From NCBI GenBank assembly GCA_902779455.1, contig CACZBS010000025.1, forward strand, positions 56,948 through 120,947: a stretch of 64,000 nt of DNA, read 5' to 3'. Below the pieces are notes generated by a model. The model was not told the origin of the DNA and made no database searches. It was given only the letters and a program-made list of their open reading frames with translations. Origin of the DNA: an uncultured Prevotellaceae bacterium. GTDB lineage: Bacteria > Bacteroidota > Bacteroidia > Bacteroidales > Bacteroidaceae. Both the position numbers and the translations under genes were made by a program. Each line of letters starts with the position of its first letter. The first letter of the stretch is position 1. Below are positions 39,319-46,690 of the stretch, in pieces.

Positions 39319-40809
39319 ATGATCACATTCATCATCAGCCTCATCGCCCTCTTCGTGGGCTATCAACTGTATGGCCGTGTGGCCGAACGCGTCTTCGGAC
39401 CCGACGACAGGCCCACACCGGCCGTCAGCCATCCTGACGGCATCGACTACGTGGTGCTGCCCGGCTGGCGCATCTTCATGATCCAGTTTCTCAACATCGC
39501 AGGCACAGGCCCCATCTTCGGAGCCATCATGGGCATGTGGTTCGGGCCGGCCGCCTATCTGTGGATCGTCTTCGGCTGCATCTTTGGCGGAGCCGTCCAC
39601 GACTACATCAGCGGCATGCTCTCGCTGCGCCACGGCGGTTGCGGACTGCCCGAGCTGACGGGCCGCTATCTGGGCGGCGGAGCGCGTAAGTTCCTTGTCA
39701 TCTTCACGATGATGATGATGGTGCTCGTCGGAGCCTTCTTCGTCTATTGCCCGGCCATCATCCTGGCTGGCATCTGGGGCGAGAAGATGATGTGGGTCAT
39801 CATCATTTTCCTCTATTATGTGGCCACGACGATGATGCCCGTCGACAAGATCATCGGGCGCATCTATCCCGCCTTCGCACTGTCGATGCTGTTCATGGTG
39901 CTGGCCATGGGCGTCGTCCTCTTTATCAAGCAGCCCGTCTTGCCAGAGGTGTGGGACGGACTGGGCAACTGGGGCGCTGAGCGACTGGGCCTGAACCAGC
40001 CCCTCTTCCCTGCCCTCTTCGTCACGATAGCCTGCGGCGCCGTCAGCGGATTCCATGCCACGCAGTCGCCCATGATGGCCCGCTGCATGAAGTCGGAGCG
40101 CCAGGGCCGCGCCGTCTTCTATGGCGCCATGGTCACCGAGGGTGTCGTCGCCCTTGTCTGGGCCACCATCTCGAGCTATTTCTTCTTTGCCGACGGATGG
40201 CGCGACGTGTGTCCGCCTGAGGTCGTCGCCAAGTTTGAGGGTCAGGACGCCCTGTCGCTCATCCAGTTCTTCGACGCCCCGACGGTGGTCAACATCGTCT
40301 GCCATTCGTGGCTCGGCGTCTTCGGCAGCATCCTCGCCCTGCTCGGCATCGTGGCCGCCCCGATCACCACAGGCGGCAGCTCGTTCCGCACGGCCCGCCT
40401 GATCCTGTCGGAGGCCTTCCACCTGAAGCAGAGCAGCGCCCGCAGCCGACTGATGCTCTCGCTGCCCGTCTTCGCCGTAGGTATCGCCCTGCTGGCCTGG
40501 CAGATAGGCAACCCCTCGGGCTTCAGCACCGTATGGCAGTACGTCGCCTGGGGCACGCAGGTCATGGCCGCCATCACGCTGTGGATGTGCACGTCGTATC
40601 TGACCCAGGCCCGCAAGTGCTACTGGATGACGCTCCTGCCCGCCTTGTTCATGACAATGGTCGTCGTCGACTTCTTCTTCGTCTCGCCCACCATCTGCGG
40701 GCTGAGCGAGACGCTGTCCTACGTGCTTGCCGGCCTCGTCACTGCCGCCGCTCTGGTTCGTTTCATCATCTGGAAGAAAGGACTGCCGAAGGAAGCGACT
40801 GAGGCCTAA
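39319..40809 (+). CDS. cstA: Carbon starvation protein CstA (peptide/pyruvate transporter family)
   Basis: Polytopic membrane transporter induced by carbon starvation in E. coli, linked there to peptide or pyruvate uptake. 496 residues, about 14 hydrophobic segments, with the CstA landmarks GTGPIFGAIMGMWFGP, GGAVHDYISGMLSLRHGG and SGFHATQSPMMARCMKSE. Shorter than E. coli CstA (about 700), as is common in Bacteroidetes. It starts 14 bp after mlaF and could be cotranscribed. Confidence 0.93.
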   Translation: MITFIISLIALFVGYQLYGRVAERVFGPDDRPTPAVSHPDGIDYVVLPGWRIFMIQFLNIAGTGPIFGAIMGMWFGPAAYLWIVFGCIFGGAVHDYISGMLSLRHGGCGLPELTGRYLGGGARKFLVIFTMMMMVLVGAFFVYCPAIILAGIWGEKMMWVIIIFLYYVATTMMPVDKIIGRIYPAFALSMLFMVLAMGVVLFIKQPVLPEVWDGLGNWGAERLGLNQPLFPALFVTIACGAVSGFHATQSPMMARCMKSERQGRAVFYGAMVTEGVVALVWATISSYFFFADGWRDVCPPEVVAKFEGQDALSLIQFFDAPTVVNIVCHSWLGVFGSILALLGIVAAPITTGGSSFRTARLILSEAFHLKQSSARSRLMLSLPVFAVGIALLAWQIGNPSGFSTVWQYVAWGTQVMAAITLWMCTSYLTQARKCYWMTLLPALFMTMVVVDFFFVSPTICGLSETLSYVLAGLVTAAALVRFIIWKKGLPKEATEA

Positions 40810-40840
40810 GGAAATACTTCAGAAAAAAAATCCCGTTTCT

Positions 40841-40872
40841 CTTGGCCGTTTCATAAATAAATTTTATCTTTG
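40841..40872 (+). promoter_or_regulatory. Promoter of the plug-domain protein gene
   Basis: TATCTTTG at 40865-40872, with TTG at 40842-40844 at the expected 20-nt spacing; about 30 nt before the ATG. Confidence 0.7.
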
Positions 40873-40901
40873 CAAACGGGAATCATCCTGATTATCAGCG
40901 T

Positions 40902-42122
40902 ATGAGAAAGAGAATCGAGGTCCTGCTACTGATGGCCGTCATGGCTGTCCAAGTGCTGGCCCAGCGGATGGTGGTCAGCGGTCTTGTCATCGACGACAAG
41001 ACGTGCGAGCCTATTGCTCAGGCCAACGTGGCCTTGGGGCGGACGGGCATCGCCGTGGTCACCAACGACGACGGACGCTTCACGCTGAAGGCTGACGACA
41101 TGGGCGAGACTATCGTCATCTCGCACATCGGCTATCAGTCGCAGCGCCTCACCCCGGCCCAGGCAAGCGCTTCGCCACTGACAATCAGGCTGAAGCCCGG
41201 CAGCATCCAGCTGCACGAGATTGTCGTCTGGACCACCGACCCGCGCGAGCTGGTGAACATCGCCATCAGCAAGATTCCCCAGAACTACAGCCGTCAGGCG
41301 GAACTCTATGAATGCTTCTATCGCGAGACGGCCATGAAGCGCCAGCACTTCATCTACGTGGCCGAGGGCGTGGTCGACATGTACAAGACGTCCTATGACC
41401 GCAACGTAGGGCGCGACCGCGTGGCCATCCGCAAGGGGCGCCGCCTGCTCAGCCCCAAGCGGAACGACACGCTGACGGTGAAGGTGATGGGCGGACCTGT
41501 GCTGCCCGTCGAGCTCGACATCGCCAAGAACCTCGACTTTCTGCTCAATCCAGACGATCTGGCGTGCTACGCCTTCTCAATGGAGCCCCCCGACGTCATC
41601 GACGGGCGCATGCAGTTCGTCGTGGCCATCTCGCCCAAGCTGTCAATGCCCTGGGCGCTCTATTACGGACGGCTATACATCGACCGCGAGACGCTGGCTT
41701 TCACGCGGGCCGACCTGACCCTCGACATGAGCAGCAGCGAGAAAGCCACACGCTACATGCTGGTCAGCAAGCCCAAAGGCGTGCGCTTCAAGCCCAAGGA
41801 GATGAGCTGTCTGATCGACTATCGTTATGAGGACGGCGTCACGCGCATCAGCTATATCCGCAGCACCTTCCGCTTCAACTGCGACTGGAAGCGCCGTCTC
41901 TTCGCCACGTCGTTCACCGCCTTCTGCGAGATGGTCGTCACGGACAGGACGCAGACGGACGTCCGCCCCATATCAGGGCGCAACTCGTTCGACCAGCGCG
42001 ACGCCTTCTACGACAAGGTCGACTACTTCCGCGACCCGCATTTCTGGGAGGACTACAACATCATTGAGCCGACAGAAACGCTCGACAAGGCCATCGACAA
42101 GCTCGTCAAGAAACATCGCTGA
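40902..42122 (+). CDS. Secreted/outer-membrane protein with carboxypeptidase-D regulatory-like domain
   Basis: 406 residues with a signal peptide (MRKRIEVLLLMAVMAVQVLAQ). Residues 25-105 form the beta-sandwich found at the front of SusC/TonB-dependent proteins (VSGLVIDDKTCEPIAQANVALGRTGIAVVTNDDGRF...HIGYQS). The rest (about 110-405) is a separate domain common in Bacteroidetes with no plug or barrel: LVNIAISKIPQNYSRQAELYECFYRET...RDPHFWEDYNIIEPTE. Probably periplasmic or outer-membrane associated; function unknown. Confidence 0.82.
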   Translation: MRKRIEVLLLMAVMAVQVLAQRMVVSGLVIDDKTCEPIAQANVALGRTGIAVVTNDDGRFTLKADDMGETIVISHIGYQSQRLTPAQASASPLTIRLKPGSIQLHEIVVWTTDPRELVNIAISKIPQNYSRQAELYECFYRETAMKRQHFIYVAEGVVDMYKTSYDRNVGRDRVAIRKGRRLLSPKRNDTLTVKVMGGPVLPVELDIAKNLDFLLNPDDLACYAFSMEPPDVIDGRMQFVVAISPKLSMPWALYYGRLYIDRETLAFTRADLTLDMSSSEKATRYMLVSKPKGVRFKPKEMSCLIDYRYEDGVTRISYIRSTFRFNCDWKRRLFATSFTAFCEMVVTDRTQTDVRPISGRNSFDQRDAFYDKVDYFRDPHFWEDYNIIEPTETLDKAIDKLVKKHR

Positions 42123-42257
42123 CGCCAAGGCCCAGGGCTGTTCTGCAACAGGCAAAAGCGCAGGGAGATAGGCCAAAGGGACGACTTCCCGTTATTTCCG
42201 TCTATCTCTTTTTACGTTTTTTTGCTTTTTTCCTTCTGATTATTCCCGTTTTCTTTG

Positions 42258-42265
42258 TATCTTTG
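42258..42265 (+). promoter_or_regulatory. -7 element upstream of the ferritin-like gene
   Basis: TATCTTTG, 44 nt before the ATG at 42310. A TTTTG lies too far upstream (32 nt spacer) to be confident of the -33 element. Confidence 0.55.
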
Positions 42266-42309
42266 CAACAGAATCTTTTAATCTACAAATAACTAGCATC
42301 AAAACTATT

Positions 42310-42767
42310 ATGGACAAGCAGAAATCAATCGAAGCATTACAGTTTTTGTAACCAACCTCAACGCCCAGTCATTCCAGCACAAGCTGCAGGCCAAGCTTTT
42401 CGGATCGCTGGGCTTCAAGAAGTTAGAAACCAAATATCTGGAGCACGCCGAGGAAGAGCAGGGATTCGTCAACAAGTTCATCGACCGTCTGCTCGACCTG
42501 GGGGGAGAACTCAAGCAAGAGGCTGTCGAGGCTCAGACGCTCTATCAGGACCCCGTCGAGTTCCTCAAGGCTGACTACAAGGTGTCTGTCGACGGCATCG
42601 AACTGCTGCGCAAGTGCATCGACGGCATCAAGGACGACCTCACCACCTTCGACATCATGAAGGAATATCTGAAGGACGAAGAGGACGACATGTACTGGAG
42701 CGAGGAGCAACTGGGCCTCATCGAGCTCATCGGCTCAAAGCCCTGGATAATGAAGACTGCTATCTAA
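42310..42767 (+). pseudogene. Ferritin-like protein, interrupted by a frameshift in a T5 run
   Basis: ATG at 42310 opens MDKQKSIEALQF then hits TAA at 42349-42351. In the next frame, from GTA at 42348, the protein continues VTNLNAQSFQHKLQAKLFGSLGFKKLETKYLEHAEEEQGFVNKFIDRLLDLGGELKQE to a stop at 42767. This is a four-helix ferritin-like fold with EHAEEE in helix 2 and a DEEDD region where bacterioferritin has EExH. One missing T in the T5 run (42343-42347) explains the shift. It may be a real defect, slippage-controlled expression or a sequencing error. It leads an iron/oxidative-stress-like group (winged-helix protein, rubredoxin fragment, ZIP). Confidence 0.7.
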
Positions 42768-42785
42768 CATTAACACAGGTCAATC

Positions 42786-42959
42786 ATGAAAGAGCAAGTA
42801 TTACAGGCCATGCGCGAGGCCGGCAAGCCCGTCTCGGCTGGCGACGTGACCAAAGCGCTGGGCGCCGACCGCAAAGAGGTCGACAAGGCCTTTGCAGAGT
42901 TGAAGAAGGAGGGCGCCATCGTGTCGCCCGTCCGCTGCAAGTGGGAGCCCGCAAAGTAA
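42786..42959 (+). CDS. Small winged-helix protein (57 aa)
   Basis: Starts MKEQVLQAMREAGKPVSAGD and ends CKWEPAK then TAA. The pattern VLQAMREAGKPVSAGDVTKALGADRKEVDKAFAELKKEGAIV is a compact helix-turn-helix with wing. Similar tiny proteins are found next to ferritin-like genes in Bacteroidales (family knowledge, not checked). It starts 18 nt after the ferritin-like stop, so it is in the same transcript. One Cys (VRCKW) is near the C-terminus. Confidence 0.7.
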   Translation: MKEQVLQAMREAGKPVSAGDVTKALGADRKEVDKAFAELKKEGAIVSPVRCKWEPAK

Positions 42960-43064
42960 AGAACGGGGCAAACACGGGTCTTCCGCAGTGACACCCAGGA
43001 AGGGCCCGACGACTGGAAGTGCCCCCGCTGCAAGAGAGGGAAAGACAAGTTTAATAAAGCATAA
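42960..43064 (+). pseudogene. C-terminal rubredoxin fragment in frame after the winged-helix gene
   Basis: Immediately past the TAA of the 57-aa protein, in the same frame, the translation reads through to GPDDWKCPRCKRGKDKFNKA and a stop at 43064. PDDW-CPxC-xxGKDxF is the second metal knuckle of rubredoxin. The first CxxC knuckle and the Tyr-rich strand are missing. No start codon is available, so it is probably a remnant, or a product only if the stop is read through. Confidence 0.5.
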
Positions 43065-43072
43065 GGACACTG

Positions 43073-43849
43073 ATGGCATTAGTCCTCGGACTGCTCATAC
43101 CCCTGCTGGGCACCATGCTCGGCGCGGCTTTCGTCTTTCTGATGAAGGACGAGATGTCGCCACGCGTGCAGAAGTCGCTGCTCGGATTCGCCTCTGGCGT
43201 CATGGTGGCCGCCTCCGTGTGGTCGCTGCTCATCCCCGCCATGGAGATGGAAGCCGGCGAAGGCCCGTGGGCGGTCGTTCCTGCCGCCGTGGGGTTCCTG
43301 TTGGGCATCGGGTTTCTGCTCTTGATTGACGAGGTGACGCCTCACCTCCATCTGGACGCCGAACGGCCCGAGGGTCCGCGCTCCCACCTGTCACGAACGG
43401 CCATGCTGGCCCTGGCCGTCACCATCCACAACCTGCCCGAGGGAATGGCCGTGGGCGTCGTGTTCGCTGGTGCAGAAGAGGGTGCTGCCCATCTGACGCT
43501 GGCCAGCGCCCTGGCCGTCAGCATCGGCATCGCCATCCAGAACGTGCCTGAGGGCGCCATCATCGCCATGCCCATGCGGGCCGCAGGCAACAGCAAGTGG
43601 CGCTCGTTCGCCATTGGCAGCCTGAGCGGTGCCGTCGAGCCTCTCGGCGGACTGGCCGTCGTGCTGCTGGCCTCGATGATGACGCCTGCCCTACCCTATC
43701 TGCTGGCCTTTGCCGCAGGCGCCATGATCTACGTGGTCGTCGAGGAGCTGATTCCCGAGGCCTCCGAGGGCGAGCACAGCAACCTGAGCACCATCGGTTT
43801 TGCCGTCGGCTTCGTGCTGATGATGGTGCTCGACGTGGTGATGGGATAG
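43073..43849 (+). CDS. ZIP-family divalent metal transporter
   Basis: Imports zinc, iron or manganese. 258 residues with eight hydrophobic segments. The metal-binding helices carry LAVTIHNLPEGMAVG and IAIQNVPEGAIIAMP (HNxPEG and NxPEG) and a His-containing loop (DEVTPHLHLDAERPEG). Starts 8 nt after the rubredoxin-like stop, in the same apparent transcript. Whether the substrate is Zn2+ or Fe2+ cannot be read off the sequence. Confidence 0.9.
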   Translation: MALVLGLLIPLLGTMLGAAFVFLMKDEMSPRVQKSLLGFASGVMVAASVWSLLIPAMEMEAGEGPWAVVPAAVGFLLGIGFLLLIDEVTPHLHLDAERPEGPRSHLSRTAMLALAVTIHNLPEGMAVGVVFAGAEEGAAHLTLASALAVSIGIAIQNVPEGAIIAMPMRAAGNSKWRSFAIGSLSGAVEPLGGLAVVLLASMMTPALPYLLAFAAGAMIYVVVEELIPEASEGEHSNLSTIGFAVGFVLMMVLDVVMG

Positions 43850-43866
43850 ACCGGACGAGAAAAAAC

Positions 43867-43901
43867 GAAGTGCCACTTTGAGGTCATCAAAGTGGCACTT
43901 C
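43867..43901. terminator. Bidirectional terminator built from two AAGTGCCACTT units (locus E)
   Basis: Perfect 15-bp inverted repeat GAAGTGCCACTTTGA / TCAAAGTGGCACTTC around GGTCA, between the convergent ZIP gene and the lipoprotein gene. It is the two-unit form of the repeat family at 13371, 22212, 36759 and 50488. Confidence 0.7.
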
Positions 43902-43983
43902 TGCATGTCTGAAGGAGCGTCGTGTCGTGCACACAGCGGCATTTCGTCATTCATGGAATGCCGGTTCCGGAATCAACTGACAA

Positions 43984-44817
43984 TTATTTGCCGATGCTGT
44001 CGGCGTGCTCCTCACTGCCGATGGCAGCACGGGTGCCGCCCTTGCGCGACCAGTAGTAGCCGTCCTCCCATAGATAGCCGTCGTAGTAGTCGTAGCGGGT
44101 CAGGATGATCTCCATCGAGTTGTCGTGGATCTTACCATACAGGCGGTTATTGTGGATGTAGTAGCCGTCGATGATGAGCTCCGTGCCGTCAGTGTACTGG
44201 ATGTAAATATTGCCATACTCGACATACCAGCGGAAGTTATATATCTGATACTCATAGCGGCTGTAGTCCACCTCGCGTCCGCGACCGCCATAGCGATCAC
44301 CCTGATAGAACTCGAACATCGTGGTGTACTCATGCTCGCGCACCGTCCAGTCAAACTGATTGTAGTAGATCTGACTGAGCTGACCTACCCAGCGTCCTGT
44401 GATATCGTATGCGATGTAGGTATCATCAATCATCACATTCAAAGTATCACTCCAATTGTTTGTTTTATTATCATCATTATCTGCATCAACATAACCAAAC
44501 AATGAACATTCTGAAGATGGTAAATTTGCAAAATTAATAGGAATCAGAAACTCTAACCCCGGAGTCAAAGAACCTATCAACAGCTTCTTATACTGTCTGC
44601 GCTCATTTAGCAAGTTATCCACCAGAAAAAGTTCTACATAAACATTATTTGCAACATTATTTCCCAAATTTTTTAAAGTCAGATTTACAGTTATTGTATC
44701 ATTGAACGATTCTGTTGGGGCTGCAATATTTATAAAAGCAACATCAGAATAATCTTCATTCTGACAGGAACAAAGAAATAATACGAAAAGGAAATAAAAA
44801 GATAATCTATTTAACAT
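43984..44817 (-). CDS. Chimeric lipoprotein: CARDB-like front plus duplicated lipocalin-like domain
   Basis: From ATG 44817 (MLNRLSFYFLFVLFLCSC) it has a lipobox with Cys at SCQNED; the longer frame to 44847 starts in the intergenic space. Residues about 20-130 are a CARDB-like Ig fold (NDTITVNLTLKNLGNNVANNVYVELFLVD) in AT-rich sequence. After about 44425 the composition becomes GC-rich and the protein is almost identical to the next gene (YIAYDITGRWVGQLSQIYYNQFDW...). The two halves therefore seem to have different origins. Function unknown; anchored to the outer membrane by its lipid. Confidence 0.75.
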   Translation of the reverse strand: MLNRLSFYFLFVLFLCSCQNEDYSDVAFINIAAPTESFNDTITVNLTLKNLGNNVANNVYVELFLVDNLLNERRQYKKLLIGSLTPGLEFLIPINFANLPSSECSLFGYVDADNDDNKTNNWSDTLNVMIDDTYIAYDITGRWVGQLSQIYYNQFDWTVREHEYTTMFEFYQGDRYGGRGREVDYSRYEYQIYNFRWYVEYGNIYIQYTDGTELIIDGYYIHNNRLYGKIHDNSMEIILTRYDYYDGYLWEDGYYWSRKGGTRAAIGSEEHADSIGK

Positions 44818-44860
44818 CACATCTTGAATTGTCAACCCAAAAGACATAAATACGTAATAA

Positions 44861-45319
44861 TTAATTATCCAACATCCAAGGATCGGTGGGAGAATCGTAG
44901 CGGGTCAGGTAGACCTCCATCGAGCCGTCGTGGGTCTTACCATACAGGCGGTTATTGCGGATGTAATAGCCGTCGATGATGAGCTCCGTGCCGCCCGTGT
45001 ACTGGATGTAGATATTGCCATATTCGACATACCAGCGGAAGTTATACACCTGATACTCATAGCGGCTGTAGTCCACCTCGCGTCCGCGGCCACCATAGCG
45101 GTCACCCTGATAGAACTCGAACATCGTGGTGTACTCATGCTCGCGCACCGTCCAGTCGAACTGATTGTAGTAGATCTGACTGAGCTGACCTACCCAGCGT
45201 CCTGTGATATCGTATGCGATGTAGGCATCGTCGTCGTTCACCCAATCGCAGCTCGAAAATGCCATGGTGGCCATCATGGCCAGGAGCATCATCTTCGTGT
45301 AAGTGTAGATCTTCTTCAT
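44861..45319 (-). CDS. Small lipoprotein, paralogue of the downstream gene
   Basis: 153 residues from ATG 45319 (MKKIYTYTKMMLLAMMATMAFSSC), lipid Cys in FSSC. The mature part, YIAYDITGRWVGQLSQIYYNQFDWTVREHEYTTMFEFYQGDRYGG..., is a small all-beta domain of the kind used in single-domain lipocalin-like lipoproteins. It is over 90 percent identical to the C-terminal domain of the adjacent gene in nucleotide sequence, indicating a recent tandem duplication. No function is recognised. Confidence 0.75.
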   Translation of the reverse strand: MKKIYTYTKMMLLAMMATMAFSSCDWVNDDDAYIAYDITGRWVGQLSQIYYNQFDWTVREHEYTTMFEFYQGDRYGGRGREVDYSRYEYQVYNFRWYVEYGNIYIQYTGGTELIIDGYYIRNNRLYGKTHDGSMEVYLTRYDSPTDPWMLDN

Positions 45320-45351
45320 TGTCGTAACGGTTTTAAGTGTTATTACTGATG

Positions 45352-45382
45352 CAAAGGTAAGCAAATTATCCGACCCGACCAA
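45352..45382 (-). promoter_or_regulatory. Promoter of the small lipoprotein gene
   Basis: Minus strand TACCTTTG at 45352-45359, with TTG at 45380-45382 twenty bases upstream; about 30 nt before the ATG. Confidence 0.65.
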
Positions 45383-45414
45383 GAGGAAATGCCTATTTCG
45401 TTATAGGGAATCTC

Positions 45415-46689
45415 CTATTTGTCGATTTTCTTTCCGAAATCGGGGTCGATCTTGAGGAACGCCGAGACGACATAGGTCACGACGCACGAACACATCACGA
45501 TGACGAAGAACAGGCGGTAGCCGACAGCCTCCTGCAGTGCGCCGGCAAAGAGTCCGGGAATCATCATCGACAGGGCCATGAAGGCCGTGCAGAGTGCATA
45601 GTGCGACGTCTTGTGCTCGCCCTGACTGTAATAAATCAGATAGAGCATATAGGCCGAGAATCCGAAGCCATAGCCAAACTGCTCCAGGAAGACACAGATG
45701 TTGACGGGCAGGAGCGAAGCCGGCTGCCACCAGGCCAGCACGACGTAGACCACGTCGGGCAGCGTGATGGCCATCACCATCGGCCATAGCCATCGCTTCA
45801 GTCCGTCGCGGCTGGCCACGATGCCGCCAAGTATACCGCCAAGTGTGAGGCCGATGACGCCGACGGTGCCCTGCACCAGTCCGTACTCGCCGTCTGACAG
45901 ACCCAGTCCGCCGTTGCTGACATTGTCGATGAGGAAGAGGCTCGACACCTTCACCAGCAGTCCCTCCGGCATACGATAGAACAGCATGAAGCAGATGCCG
46001 ACCCACACCTGCGGCTTCTGGAAGAACGTGATCAGCGTCTCGACGAACTCATGTCCGATCTGCGCCGCCGTCTTGCGCTGCTGGTCGCCGTCCTCGGCCG
46101 GCTTGGGCAAGGCCCAGCTGTGATAGAGCCACAGTCCGATGAACAAGGCCGCCACGAAATAGAACACGAGGCTCCAGGCATAGGCAATGCTGCGGGTCCA
46201 CACCTGCACGGCGCCCGCCAGTCCGACGAGCAGTCCGCTGGAAAATATCGTCGCGATGCGATAGAACGTGGAGCGTATGCCTACGAAGAAGGCCTGCTGG
46301 TGCTGGTCGAGACCAAGCATATAGAAGCCGTCGGCCGCGATGTCATGGGTAGCGCTGGCGAAGGCCATCATCCAGAAGAAGAACAGCGAGCCCTGCAGCC
46401 ACCACTGTCCGGGTATGGTGAAGGCCACGCCGCCCAGCGATGCGCCGATGAGCAGCTGCATGGCGAGGATCCACCACCGCTTGGTGCGGAGCATGTCGAC
46501 GAAGGGGCTCCATAGGGGCTTGATGACCCACGGCAGATAGAGCCAGGAGGTGTAGAGCGTGATGTCAGTGTTAGACAGTCCGAGGCGCTTATACATGATC
46601 AGCGAGATGGTCATCACTGCCACGTAAGGCACGCCTTCAGCAAAATAGAGTGAGGGCACCCAGGCCCACGGATTACGTTTGTTTTGCAT
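45415..46689 (-). CDS. MFS permease, AmpG-like
   Basis: 424 residues from ATG 46689 with about 12 hydrophobic segments. The first half opens NPWAWVPSLYFAEGVPYVAVMTISLIMYKRLGLSNTDI and contains FASATHDIAADGFYML, the AmpG signature region. AmpG imports anhydro-muropeptides from the periplasm for cell-wall recycling. It starts 1 nt after the stop of the 1204-aa SpoIID-containing gene and is therefore translationally coupled to it. The AmpG substrate is inferred; other small solutes are possible. Confidence 0.82.
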   Translation of the reverse strand: MQNKRNPWAWVPSLYFAEGVPYVAVMTISLIMYKRLGLSNTDITLYTSWLYLPWVIKPLWSPFVDMLRTKRWWILAMQLLIGASLGGVAFTIPGQWWLQGSLFFFWMMAFASATHDIAADGFYMLGLDQHQQAFFVGIRSTFYRIATIFSSGLLVGLAGAVQVWTRSIAYAWSLVFYFVAALFIGLWLYHSWALPKPAEDGDQQRKTAAQIGHEFVETLITFFQKPQVWVGICFMLFYRMPEGLLVKVSSLFLIDNVSNGGLGLSDGEYGLVQGTVGVIGLTLGGILGGIVASRDGLKRWLWPMVMAITLPDVVYVVLAWWQPASLLPVNICVFLEQFGYGFGFSAYMLYLIYYSQGEHKTSHYALCTAFMALSMMIPGLFAGALQEAVGYRLFFVIVMCSCVVTYVVSAFLKIDPDFGKKIDK

Positions 46690-46690
46690 T

